DNA from: Scatomorpha sp964367935
GTDB lineage: Bacteria; Bacillota; Clostridia; Oscillospirales; Oscillospiraceae
Assembly: GCA_964367935.1 (NCBI GenBank)
Contig: CAYIYZ010000004.1
Span: 1 to 64,000 of the forward strand
Reading direction: 5' to 3'
Length of the DNA: 64,000 bases
Under the pieces are notes generated by a model. It was given only the letters and a program-made list of their open reading frames with translations. It was not told the DNA's origin and ran no database searches. The first letter of the stretch is position 1; every line of letters begins with the position of its first letter. The position numbers and the translations under genes are program-made. This document shows, one piece after another, positions 17,471 through 26,333 of this stretch.

Positions 17471-18009
17471 ACTCTTCCCTCCTTGCAATACGGAATAAAC
17501 ACAAACGCCGAAGCGCCTAATTCTATAGTCTCATCGCCACGAAGCTCCACCGTAGCCACTAAAGGCTCACCGTCCACAAACACATTAGAGCCCAAGCCCC
17601 GAGCTATGTAGTACTTGCACTTCTTAGGTTCAAACACCACAGAGCAGTGCTCCTCCCTCGTTATCATCTCATCATCCGGTACAGCTATATCAGACTTCAC
17701 CGAGCGACCTATATGATTTCTTCCACCACGCAAATTATATGAGCGTCCGCATTCTGCACCCCTCGTGCACACCAACCATCCAACAACGGGCTCTATGCCG
17801 AGCTTCTCACGAAACATGCCCACTGTCTTCACATCATCCTTACGGTCACCCATCTCTATCTTTATCGGCGAATTCTTTGGCTTATACTCCGTTTTTGGTT
17901 CCTCTAAATTGAAAATTGCGGGCGCAGTCTGTGGTGATGCACAATGCGGACAGCCCTCGCTCTTAGTGTCATCATAGAAATGACCCATATCGCATCTCAC
18001 TATCCCCAT
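17464..18009 (-). CDS. Zinc-ribbon FHA-domain protein
   Basis: The protein has 181 residues. The N-terminus has GHFYDD and a CPHC pair like the FHA protein at 14025-14678. A short linker and an FHA domain (about 95-178; HIGRSVKSD, TREEHC, NVFVDG) follow. No membrane helix. The start ATG overlaps the PP2C stop (TAATG), and the 3' end overlaps the vWA gene start by 7 bp, both signs of coupled translation. It is likely a phosphothreonine reader or adaptor for the two kinases. Confidence 0.88.
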   Translation of the reverse strand: MGIVRCDMGHFYDDTKSEGCPHCASPQTAPAIFNLEEPKTEYKPKNSPIKIEMGDRKDDVKTVGMFREKLGIEPVVGWLVCTRGAECGRSYNLRGGRNHIGRSVKSDIAVPDDEMITREEHCSVVFEPKKCKYYIARGLGSNVFVDGEPLVATVELRGDETIELGASAFVFIPYCKEGRVW

Positions 18010-18755
18010 TATTTCACCTCACACTCGTCCGCAATATATACGCATATCGCTGATATGTTGTCCATACCCTTGCCTGCACCCTGCTTAACCGCCCTCTTAG
18101 CCATGCCTTTTAAGCACTCCGCCGGGCTACTCGCAACTTTTAATCCCTCTCGCATCTCGTCCTCATCTATCCATTCCCACAGACCATCCGTACACAAAAG
18201 AAATCGCATCCCCGCCTCTAAATCTACAGACTCCGACATACTGAATTTGGGCATTTCCGAACCATGCCCCAGCACACGTGTCAACTTATTTCTATCGGGG
18301 TGGAAGCGTATATCCTCATCTTTTATCTCACCTTGCATCACCAATAATTGAGGTACACTGTGGTCTACAGTCCTTGTCAGAAGCTCCGTATCTTTAAATA
18401 CGTATGCACGACTGTCGCCTATATGCAAGTAACGGGCACTACCATTTTTTATATGTAAGAGCACCACTGTCGTCTTGTAATCGCTAAATTTATTTTCTTC
18501 ACTCTGTATCTTATATAGTTCTGACTGTGAAAGCTCCACAATGCGACTGAGAAGCTGTTTCGATGGCAATATTTCACCGTCAAATACCTCCTTAGCACAG
18601 TCAACAGCTATTTTGCTCGCGACTTCACCGGCACCATGTCCGCCTAAGCCGTCGCATAGTGCGAAAAGATAGCCATTTGCACCCTCATAGCAAGCTACAC
18701 AGTCCTCATTTTGTTCTCTCTCACCCTTTTCACTGAAAAATGCATACTCAAGCAT
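18009..18755 (-). CDS. PP2C-family Ser/Thr protein phosphatase, first gene of the phosphosignalling operon
   Basis: The protein has 248 residues, a minimal PP2C domain: EREQNEDC, LCDGLGGHGAGE, GDSRAYV, CTDGLW and GMDNISAI carry the metal-binding acids. It lacks the basic tail of the paralogue at 14700-15653. It should counteract the two kinases of this operon. It is divergent from the isochorismatase-family gene, with a 190-bp gap carrying repeated AGACATATGT boxes. Confidence 0.93.
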   Translation of the reverse strand: MLEYAFFSEKGEREQNEDCVACYEGANGYLFALCDGLGGHGAGEVASKIAVDCAKEVFDGEILPSKQLLSRIVELSQSELYKIQSEENKFSDYKTTVVLLHIKNGSARYLHIGDSRAYVFKDTELLTRTVDHSVPQLLVMQGEIKDEDIRFHPDRNKLTRVLGHGSEMPKFSMSESVDLEAGMRFLLCTDGLWEWIDEDEMREGLKVASSPAECLKGMAKRAVKQGAGKGMDNISAICVYIADECEVK

Positions 18756-18791
18756 AAACTAACCCCCGTCAACGCCTCAAACACCTTAAAT

Positions 18792-18896
18792 AGACATATG
18801 TATACTTTATCACATTTATGTGCGGATGTAAACGACATTTTATAATAATTTGCTACTAAATATTATATAGACATATGTCAAGACATATGTTAATAT
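18792..18896. promoter_or_regulatory. Divergent promoter region with three AGACATATGT boxes
   Basis: Identical 10-mers lie at 18792-18801, 18869-18878 and 18881-18890; the last two start 12 bp apart. A plus-strand promoter TAGACA (18868-18873), 17 bp, TAATAT (18891-18896) is overlapped by two boxes. A weaker minus-strand promoter (TTTACA at 18827-18832, 17 bp, TAAAGT at 18804-18809) has a box just past its start site. Each box contains the palindrome ACATATGT. This looks like a shared operator controlling both directions. Confidence 0.5.
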
Positions 18897-18945
18897 TATT
18901 CGAGCAAGCTTTGCTTCTAATTTATTGTATCAAGGAGAAATTTTT

Positions 18946-19467
18946 ATGGACATACTCGTAGTTGTTGATATGCAAAACGACTTTATCAGCGATGCCTTGG
19001 GTACTACCGAGGCGACTCTTATAGTTTCAAAAGTGGCTGAGAAGATTAAGAGCTTTGACGGCAAAGTCATTTTCACTCGTGACACTCACGGCACAGACTA
19101 CCTCAGCACGCAAGAGGGCAAAAACTTGCCTGTAGAGCACTGTATTGAGGGAACTAAGGGGTGGGAAATCCATTCCGAACTTGAGACATTGCGCACTGAG
19201 CCCGCCTTTGATAAGCCTTCCTTCGGTAGTATAGAGTTTTCACTCATGCTCCGTGAGTTAGACAAAAAAGAGCACATAGACAGCCTCTGCTTCATAGGCT
19301 TGTGCACTGACATCTGCGTATTGTCAAACGCCATTATAGCTAAGGCAGCTCTGCCCGAGGTGCCGGTATACGTTGACGCTTCATGTTGTGCCGGTGTCAC
19401 ACCGGAATCCCATAAGACGGCGCTCGCCGCCATGAAACCCTGTCAAATTCAGGTTATAAACGAATAA
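18946..19467 (+). CDS. Isochorismatase-family cysteine hydrolase, nicotinamidase-like
   Basis: The protein has 173 residues from the ATG at 18946, which has AAGGAGA 7 nt upstream; the in-frame TTG at 18925 is rejected. The triad of the family is present: Asp8 (VVDMQNDF), Lys90 (FDKPSFGS) and Cys124 (TDICV). Likely metal ligands are Asp46 and His48 (RDTH) and His65 (EHC). The HC-IEGT pattern matches nicotinamidases, which convert nicotinamide to nicotinate for NAD salvage, but isochorismatase-like amidases with other substrates cannot be excluded. Monocistronic. Confidence 0.85.
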   Translation: MDILVVVDMQNDFISDALGTTEATLIVSKVAEKIKSFDGKVIFTRDTHGTDYLSTQEGKNLPVEHCIEGTKGWEIHSELETLRTEPAFDKPSFGSIEFSLMLRELDKKEHIDSLCFIGLCTDICVLSNAIIAKAALPEVPVYVDASCCAGVTPESHKTALAAMKPCQIQVINE

Positions 19468-19648
19468 TTAAAGATCCCTCGTCCTTTGCCGTGTAAAGAT
19501 TTTTCAAAATCACGGCGAGTTGCTTGGTCTGATTTTTGAAAAATGTTTAATCTAATCTGAGGCGGGGCGTGAACACACCGAAGATACCTATCGAGGCTAT
19601 AAAGCCGAGAACCTCGAAATTGGCGAAAAACAGGTTTTTTCGCCAGCT
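19468..19648. other. Structured intergenic stretch, no gene seen
   Basis: Several potential stems are visible: GCCGTG...CACGGC near 19487-19515, an imperfect pair of ATTTTTCAAAAT-type arms near 19497-19546, GAGG...CCTC near 19591-19616 and GGCGAAAAA...TTTTTCGCC at 19622-19644. They could be decayed repeats or the 3' end of the upstream transcript. No riboswitch class is recognised. Confidence 0.4.
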
Positions 19649-19694
19649 AAAATAAGAGCAGAGAGCCCTCACGTGGGCTCTCTGCTCTTATTTT
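19649..19694. terminator. Bidirectional terminator between converging genes
   Basis: A perfect 20-bp stem (19649-19668 with 19675-19694) has a 6-nt loop, with A and T runs on both sides. It abuts the stop of the minus-strand MBL gene and serves both that gene and the hydrolase gene. Confidence 0.9.
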
Positions 19695-19695
19695 A

Positions 19696-20685
19696 TTAGT
19701 AATTTGGTGGGTAGTAGTACAACACACCGGCACGCTCCTCACAGCTTATACGGTCACGCACGACCAAATACTCAAGATGCGCGCGCATCTCACCCACTGC
19801 GAATGTCTTCTGAGCAAGTGGGAAGTCCTCCCAGTCTCCGTTGTGCCTGATATTCCAAGTCACCTTACCGGCTATGTCATAAGCCGTTGCACCGGGCATC
19901 TCATACACCAAGTCCAAAGTCTCACGCACACGAACACCGTGATGCTCTATTATCTGATCTACCCTCTGCGCCAAAGAGCAGGTACTGCCTCTATGTGCAG
20001 GCAAAGCATATTTCACTTTATAGTCTCTTATCTTCACCAAGCTCGATATGTACATGCCCAAGGAGTCCGCCACTCGCATCCACCTCGATACATTCGGTGT
20101 GATATCGAACAGAACATGGTCACCGAGAAAAAGTATCTCGTTTTGTTCATCGTACAGGCACATATGTCCCGGTGTGTGACCGGGGGTAAACACCGCTCGC
20201 AAGGTGTGACCACCGTACTCAAACTCCGCACCCTCATCGAAGGTTATATAGTCCTCATACATGTCCTCTTTCCTCGGAGCCGCACCCTTAAATACAGGCA
20301 TGTTGTATATCTGATCGTCCATGAATCCATTAGCCCGCTGTGTCACGTATGACCTCTGTGCTATATCGTCTGAATGCATGTCTATAACACGCCATTTATC
20401 CTCAGCGCTAATGAACACCCTCGTCGTAGGCGTCGCCAATGTATTAACCAAACCCGTGTGATCAGAATGCATATGCGTTATGAAAATATCCGTATTCTCC
20501 ATGCTGACGCCAAGTTCGTCAAGCCCCTCATACATCGCCTCTCTGCAAACTCTATTGCTAAAGCCCGTATCTATGAGCAAATTGCGCTCTTCGCCCTTTA
20601 TTAAATAGGCGTTCAAGTTTTTAAGAGGGTTATTCGGGATGGGTATGTATATGCTGTATATATTGTCTACTATCTGTGTGTACAT
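19696..20685 (-). CDS. Metallo-beta-lactamase-fold hydrolase
   Basis: About 329 residues from the ATG at 20685; the open frame continues to 20748, but its upstream part starts at a TTG with no ribosome site and lacks homology-like content. The fold's zinc motif THMHSDH is near 85-91, with later ligands at GHTPGH and GDH. A C-terminal helical part of about 100 residues (LEYLVVRDRI) resembles the winged-helix tail of RNase Z/glyoxalase II-like MBL proteins. The substrate is unknown. It stands alone between two terminators or promoters, divergent from ilvD. Confidence 0.85.
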   Translation of the reverse strand: MYTQIVDNIYSIYIPIPNNPLKNLNAYLIKGEERNLLIDTGFSNRVCREAMYEGLDELGVSMENTDIFITHMHSDHTGLVNTLATPTTRVFISAEDKWRVIDMHSDDIAQRSYVTQRANGFMDDQIYNMPVFKGAAPRKEDMYEDYITFDEGAEFEYGGHTLRAVFTPGHTPGHMCLYDEQNEILFLGDHVLFDITPNVSRWMRVADSLGMYISSLVKIRDYKVKYALPAHRGSTCSLAQRVDQIIEHHGVRVRETLDLVYEMPGATAYDIAGKVTWNIRHNGDWEDFPLAQKTFAVGEMRAHLEYLVVRDRISCEERAGVLYYYPPNY

Positions 20686-20769
20686 TCGTTTCACCGCACT
20701 TTCATTTCCATTCTTATACATTATGCCATACGATTTGTATTTTCGCAAGGTTTGGATTGTAAATTTTTA

Positions 20770-20808
20770 TTGAATACTCGTGCACTTGTGATATAATAAT
20801 CTTATCAC
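20770..20808 (+). promoter_or_regulatory. Promoter of ilvD with a GTGATA/TATCAC inverted repeat
   Basis: TTGAAT (20770-20775) and TATAAT (20792-20797) are separated by 16 bp with an extended TGA. A GTGATA...TATCAC inverted repeat overlaps the -10 and may be an operator. Confidence 0.55.
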
Positions 20809-20830
20809 TTTATAGAAAGAGGTCGATTTA

Positions 20831-22549
20831 ATGTCAAGAGCGAAGTCAAAAGTTCCCGGTTATGAAAATGCTGTTACCGAAGTCGGTGGTTTTAACAACT
20901 TAGACAGCATAGTAAACAAGACTCTTTGGATGGCATCTGGCCGTTCTACGGATGATCTGAACAGACCCATAATAGGCATAGCAAATTCGTTTAACGAGTT
21001 GGTTCCCGGCCACACGAATTTACGTAGAGTGGCCGAGCAAGCGAAAAACGGTGTATATCGTGCCGGCGGCACTCCCGTCGAGTTCGGCATCATAGCAGGC
21101 TGTGACGGCATAGCCGGCGGACACGTTGGCAACAATTACATCTTACCCTCGAGAGATCTTATAGCCGATAGTGTGGAATCAATGGCTCTTATTCACAAGT
21201 TAGACGGACTTGTACTCTTAGGCTCTTGCGACAAAATAGTCCCCGGCCTCTTGATGGCGGCGGCACGCCTTGACATACCATGTATAGTAGCCGTGGGCGG
21301 CTGTACGCCCGGCGGTATACCCATGGGTAGCCGTAAAAAAATAGACGCCACCACTCCTGCCGAGGCTCTGGGCATGTATCAGACAGGTGAATTGGAGTTC
21401 GGCACTTTGGATGATGTCACTTGTGGTGCAGGCATCACTTGCGGTTCATGTCAGTTCATGGGCACGGCGAACACCATGTGTTCTCAAGCCGAGGCTCTGG
21501 GCATGTCACTGACCGGCTCCGCCCTCATACCCGCACCCTATAATGAACGTTACCGCAGCGCCTTCCAGGCTGGTGAGGCTATCATAGATCTTGTACGCCG
21601 TGGCATCACTGCTCGTCAGATTATGACCGAAAGCGCCATACGTAACAGCATCAAAATTCTCATGGCTATAGGCGGCTCCACAAACGCTGTTATACATACC
21701 TGTGCTATCGCTCACGAACTCGGCATTGAAGGTGACGCTGTCATGCGTATGTTCGATGAAATAAGCGACGAGATACCGCATCTCGCACGTGTGAATCCTG
21801 CGAGCTACGAATTCGACTGCGAAGATCTCTACAAAGCCGGTGGCATACCGGAGGTCATGCGTCAGATACGTACGAAGATGGATCTGGACGTTATGACCGT
21901 CACGGGTAAGACCTTGGGCGAGAATATAGACGCTTACCGCTCACTTTATCCCGAGAACACGGAGATAATCAGGCCGCTCTCTAATCCGCACAGCACTTTG
22001 GGCGGTCTATCAATAATGCGAGGCAACTTAGCGCCCAACACCGGCGTGGCTAAGCCTGCCGCTATATCCGAAGAGGTGCGTGTCTTCACCGGTACTGCCG
22101 TCTGTTTCGACAGTGAAGAAGAGTGTGCCGAGGCTATAGCCGCACTGAAAATAAAGGCAGGCGATGTTGTTGTCATTCGCTACGAAGGCCCCAGAGGCGG
22201 CCCCGGAATGCGTGAAATGTTCCTACCGCTCAAACTGCTTTACGGACAGGGTCTAAATAAGAGCACTGCGCTCGTTACGGACGGACGTTTCTCCGGTACT
22301 AATAATGGCTGCTTTGTCGGACATATATCACCAGAGGCAGCAGCAGGTGGTCCTATCGCTTTGGTGCGAGACGGCGATAAAATTACCGTGGACGTATATA
22401 AAAAGGAGCTCACCCTGCACGTCAGCGACGAGGAGTTAGCTACTCGTCGAGCCGAGTGGACTTACACGCCGAAGCCGGCGGCAGGTTACCTGCGCAGGTA
22501 CTCAAGACTCGCAGGCTCTGCCCATCAGGGCGGCGTACTCGACTGCTAA
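20831..22549 (+). CDS. ilvD: Dihydroxy-acid dehydratase
   Basis: The protein has 572 residues, the usual family length. It removes water from 2,3-dihydroxy-isovalerate or 2,3-dihydroxy-3-methylvalerate in valine, leucine and isoleucine synthesis, using an Fe-S cluster. Visible motifs are CDGIAGGHVG, GSCDKIVPG, CGSCQFMGTANTM, YEGPRGGPGM and TDGRFSG. The IlvD/Edd superfamily also contains sugar-acid dehydratases, so a different substrate is possible. No other branched-chain gene is nearby. An AGAGGT site precedes the ATG. Confidence 0.92.
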   Translation: MSRAKSKVPGYENAVTEVGGFNNLDSIVNKTLWMASGRSTDDLNRPIIGIANSFNELVPGHTNLRRVAEQAKNGVYRAGGTPVEFGIIAGCDGIAGGHVGNNYILPSRDLIADSVESMALIHKLDGLVLLGSCDKIVPGLLMAAARLDIPCIVAVGGCTPGGIPMGSRKKIDATTPAEALGMYQTGELEFGTLDDVTCGAGITCGSCQFMGTANTMCSQAEALGMSLTGSALIPAPYNERYRSAFQAGEAIIDLVRRGITARQIMTESAIRNSIKILMAIGGSTNAVIHTCAIAHELGIEGDAVMRMFDEISDEIPHLARVNPASYEFDCEDLYKAGGIPEVMRQIRTKMDLDVMTVTGKTLGENIDAYRSLYPENTEIIRPLSNPHSTLGGLSIMRGNLAPNTGVAKPAAISEEVRVFTGTAVCFDSEEECAEAIAALKIKAGDVVVIRYEGPRGGPGMREMFLPLKLLYGQGLNKSTALVTDGRFSGTNNGCFVGHISPEAAAGGPIALVRDGDKITVDVYKKELTLHVSDEELATRRAEWTYTPKPAAGYLRRYSRLAGSAHQGGVLDC

Positions 22550-22569
22550 AATTTAAAAACAATACAGCT

Positions 22570-22814
22570 GGGGAGGGCATGGAAGCCCTCCCCAAAGCTT
22601 TTTCTGTTACCTTGTAGGGAACGGTCTTGACCGTTCCGAAACCATTTTTCTTCGGAAAAATGGTTTTTTGTTTTTTGTTTTGTTTTAGTCGGGGCTTCTC
22701 CCCGAGCCCCTTGGGGAGTTTCGCTTTCTTCGGAAAGCGACTTGGGGCTTTGCCCCAAGACCCCACAACTTTTTGAAAAAAGTTGATTAAAACTTTTAAT
22801 TTGGCTTCGCCGTG
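22570..22814. repeat. Mosaic intergenic hairpin repeat (element B)
   Basis: The 265-bp gap holds a string of palindromes: GGGGAGGGC...GCCCTCCCC (22570-22593), GGAACGGTC...GACCGTTCC, an ACCATTTTT...AAAAATGGT stem followed by T runs, CGGGGC...GCCCCG-type stems and CAACTTTTT...AAAAAGTTG. The middle part is shared with gaps at 55.3 and 62.6 kb. It probably ends the ilvD and addA transcripts. No gene is supported here. Confidence 0.7.
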
Positions 22815-25800
22815 TTAGACACGCACTTGCGTGGCGTTACTTAAAAAGTAAATTATCCGCTCCTTAACCGCCTTGCCGTATATACGCTCCATAGCATAAG
22901 AATATGCATCCATCTGCGTCTTGTATTGCTCGGCTCTCTCTCTCACCTGTGAAACTCGTACTCTATCTGTCTTATAGTCTATTATAACGAGCCCGTCACC
23001 CTCGTCTATAACGCAGTCTACAACACCTTGCAATAGCACCTCAGCACCCGTATTGTCCTCGAAAAACCGCCTCGCCGGGCACAATAGTGTAAAGGGAAAC
23101 TCACGCAGCACACGCTCTGCACCCAGTATCCGCTTCGCTGTCGCACTTTGAGCAAAACTGAGTACGCTATCCGTATCCACTGCACTGTGCTCCTCTTCAC
23201 TCAACAGACCCTTGGCTCTCAAATCTAACAACTCAGCGCTTAGACTCTCCGCAGTGATACATTTCATCAGGTCTATATGACAGAGAGCCAAATGTGTAGC
23301 AGTGCCCACAGCTGTCGCCGTCGGCCCAGCACTTTTATAGAAGTTCGGCATCTTAAATTCAGTGTCCGTCTCAAATACCAAGCTTGCCGCTTCGCTATCT
23401 CGCTCGCCTAGTGCTTTTAACTCCGTAGCACTAACCTTCGCCGGCAATGTTGCATCCACGGCATCATAACTGTGCTCAAAGCTTTCTCTCAGCACATCCA
23501 CATACGAGCTCTGTGACATACCGGTTTCTTCTCTTTGCAGGTCGCTCTCCGCCTCCGCACCACTATCCGGCTCCGTTGAGACGAGTCGCAACTTCAAATT
23601 ATCACCGCCATCTGCCACCGCCGCATATATAAGCCAATGAGCCGGCGACGACATAGTGAGCAAACTGTGCGACGACATGGGAAAGCTCGCCGACACCTCA
23701 GCACTCTCTACTAACTTTGCGCCGTTTTGTGGCATAGCAGTTATGAATAAACGTTCCCTTGCACGTGTCATCGCCACATACAAAAGGCGCATTTCCTCGC
23801 TCAATGTTTCTCTGAGCATACGCCGTGACAATGCAAGCCGTGGTAAACTCGGGTACTCCAAGCCACGCTCCGTATCCGTCACTTTAGGGCCAAGCCCCAA
23901 CTCAGGGTGCACGAGCACAAGATCTTTCAGGTCGCTTTTATTAAATTTCCTCGCCGTATCACACAAAAACACTATAGGATACTCGAGGCCCTTAGAGCGG
24001 TGTATACTCATGACGCTCACAGCGCCTATCTGAGCATCACCCATACTTCGAGGTGGCTCTTCACCACGCTCATCCATGGCACGCAATCGCTCTGTAAAAC
24101 GCCGCAGTCCAGTATAGCCCTCACTCTCAAATGCAGACGCCAATGCAGACAAAGTCGAGAGATTGCGCCTCGCTTCAGCGCCTTCCTTTTCCATGAAACA
24201 ATGTGCATACACATCAAGTTCCCTGTAAATCTCCGACATGAGACGTGTTAGACTCACATCCGGCGCAGATATACGTAAGCGCTTAAGTAAGCTCAAAAAT
24301 TCACGACTCTTTTCCATATCCTGTGACGAGAGCAGTAAAGCTTCGTACAGATTCGCATCTTTTGCGTACAGCCTTATTTTGCTTAGTTCATCGGCGGTAA
24401 ATCCAAAATATGGTGAGCGCAGAGCTGATATCAAAGCGACATCTTGTCTCGGATTATCTATGATGGCGAGCAATGAAATTAGCGCACTCACCTCAGGTTC
24501 ACGGAAAAATCCGCCACTCTGCTCAGCGAGTACGGGCACCCCCTGCTCCGAGAGTGCACGTCTGAACACCCCTCCGTTTTTGTTGGCTGAGCGCAGCAAT
24601 ATCGCTACATCACCGTAATTTGCTTTTCGCTCCTTGTCACCCTCAGTCACGGTAATACCCTCACGTATAAGCGTTTTTATTCTCAGTGCAACATACTGAG
24701 CCTCCATACGCATACGGTTTGGGCTCTCTTCAGCATCATCGTCACCCTCATCCACATCCTCAGATGGCATGGCCAATACATCCATTTCTGGGCAAGGTAT
24801 ATCTTTTATGGGCGGTAAGCCCGCTAACAGCGAGGCGTCACCGTCGTAATCTATTTCTCCGAGTGCTGACGACATACAGCAGGAAAACACCGCATTTGCA
24901 GCTGACAATATGCGTGGGTGCGAACGAAAATTCTCACGTAGAAGTACACGCCTTGCTTCGCCCTCACCGGCTTCATCCTCATTTTTAAAGCTCAGGTACT
25001 TCGATATGAATATGGTTGGGTCAGCGAGCCTGAACCTATAGACAGACTGTTTAACGTCACCGACCATAAAGAGCTTACGCCCTCCGTCCGACACCGCCCT
25101 TAATATACTCTCTTGCACGGCGCTCACGTCCTGATACTCGTCCACCATCACCTCTGTAAATCGGTGTGACACCTCACGCGCAACAGCTGTAAGTTCACCC
25201 TTTTCGTCCACAAGAAGCTTTGAAGCGAAGTGCTCTAAGTCGGAGTAGTCCACTAGAGCACGCCGACGCTTCATCATAGAAAATCTCTTATCGAAATCTT
25301 CTGTCAATTTTAGCAGTGCCGCCATAGGTAAAGAGCAGCTGTCAAAATCAGCCAATATCTTTTCGCTCGATGCGGAAAAACTCTCACCGATTTTCTTTGC
25401 CGCCGGCTTTGCGAGATCCCACACCGACTTTATGCGCTTGACAAGTTCAGCATCCGGTGGTGCACGCAAGGATCCCAGCCTCGGAAATTCTATAGGCAAA
25501 GTCGCCCTCGCCGCATCCCAACCCTCTTCGCAACATTTTGCAAAATGGCGTAAGGATGCGGAAACTACCTCAAACCTCGATCCGTACGCTTTGTAGATGT
25601 AGTCGTACTCCGGCAAGCTCATGGTCTTGCACTGACGCTCCATGCTCTGTGCAAGTTCAGTCGCCTCCAAAGCTGCACCACTCAAGAGCTCTTTGCCCCA
25701 AGGTGTGTCCTCTGCCCTCTCCCATACATGTAAAAACTCCGTTTTCTTCTCTGCCATCCATATATCGGGACGTGCATGACACTGTATCTTATCATGTAAG

Positions 25801-26333
25801 CTGAGCACTAACTTCTCAAGGCGTTTATCGTCACGCCCTGCGCCCACACTGTCGGCAAGCTTCAAAAACGACGGTTCACGCTGCTCATACCGCTCCTCCA
25901 ACACAGCCTTTAGCGCTGAGGCACGAAGTTGCCTGCGTCTGTCCTCATCCACTATTTTAAAATCCGGCGACAGCCCGGCTATATGGCATTTCTCACGCAG
26001 TAAATCTGTGCAAAAACCGTGGATTGTTGATATCTTCGCACGTGTAACCAAGGCTGCCTGTCTACGCAATCGCTTGGAATTTGGTGAGCTGTCGGCACTC
26101 TCACGTAAACTCTCGCCTATGCGTGAGCGCAGCTCCGCCGCCGCCGCACGTGTATAGCTTATCACAAGAAAGTCTTCTATACTCCTGGGACTCTCCTTGT
26201 CATTTATATAGTCTAGTAGGCGCATAGTCAGCACACGGGTCTTTCCACTGCCGGCATTAGCAGACACCAAGAGTGCGCCGCCTCTGCTTTTAATAGCAGC
26301 CGCCTGTGCGGCAGTAGCTCTAATCTCAGCCAC
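22815..26333 (-). CDS. addA: ATP-dependent helicase/nuclease subunit A
   Basis: The protein has 1172 residues. It is the helicase-nuclease subunit of AddAB, which processes double-strand breaks for homologous recombination and degrades foreign linear DNA. A UvrD-type Walker A (ANAGSGKT) is near 25-32. A VDEYQDVSA motif II lies near 395 and further helicase motifs follow (GDVKQSVYRFR, VMSIHRSKGLEYP, VAMTRARERL). The C-terminal RecB-type nuclease shows VVDCV and IDYKTDR. The start is GTG; it overlaps the addB stop by 8 bp. It is the last gene of the long minus-strand operon. Confidence 0.95.
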   Translation of the reverse strand: MAEIRATAAQAAAIKSRGGALLVSANAGSGKTRVLTMRLLDYINDKESPRSIEDFLVISYTRAAAAELRSRIGESLRESADSSPNSKRLRRQAALVTRAKISTIHGFCTDLLREKCHIAGLSPDFKIVDEDRRRQLRASALKAVLEERYEQREPSFLKLADSVGAGRDDKRLEKLVLSLHDKIQCHARPDIWMAEKKTEFLHVWERAEDTPWGKELLSGAALEATELAQSMERQCKTMSLPEYDYIYKAYGSRFEVVSASLRHFAKCCEEGWDAARATLPIEFPRLGSLRAPPDAELVKRIKSVWDLAKPAAKKIGESFSASSEKILADFDSCSLPMAALLKLTEDFDKRFSMMKRRRALVDYSDLEHFASKLLVDEKGELTAVAREVSHRFTEVMVDEYQDVSAVQESILRAVSDGGRKLFMVGDVKQSVYRFRLADPTIFISKYLSFKNEDEAGEGEARRVLLRENFRSHPRILSAANAVFSCCMSSALGEIDYDGDASLLAGLPPIKDIPCPEMDVLAMPSEDVDEGDDDAEESPNRMRMEAQYVALRIKTLIREGITVTEGDKERKANYGDVAILLRSANKNGGVFRRALSEQGVPVLAEQSGGFFREPEVSALISLLAIIDNPRQDVALISALRSPYFGFTADELSKIRLYAKDANLYEALLLSSQDMEKSREFLSLLKRLRISAPDVSLTRLMSEIYRELDVYAHCFMEKEGAEARRNLSTLSALASAFESEGYTGLRRFTERLRAMDERGEEPPRSMGDAQIGAVSVMSIHRSKGLEYPIVFLCDTARKFNKSDLKDLVLVHPELGLGPKVTDTERGLEYPSLPRLALSRRMLRETLSEEMRLLYVAMTRARERLFITAMPQNGAKLVESAEVSASFPMSSHSLLTMSSPAHWLIYAAVADGGDNLKLRLVSTEPDSGAEAESDLQREETGMSQSSYVDVLRESFEHSYDAVDATLPAKVSATELKALGERDSEAASLVFETDTEFKMPNFYKSAGPTATAVGTATHLALCHIDLMKCITAESLSAELLDLRAKGLLSEEEHSAVDTDSVLSFAQSATAKRILGAERVLREFPFTLLCPARRFFEDNTGAEVLLQGVVDCVIDEGDGLVIIDYKTDRVRVSQVRERAEQYKTQMDAYSYAMERIYGKAVKERIIYFLSNATQVRV

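Noticed and set aside
8184..18755. Type VII or type VI secretion locus
   Set aside because: FHA, PP2C and kinase genes occur in such loci, but no EssC, WXG100, ClpV or sheath genes are present.
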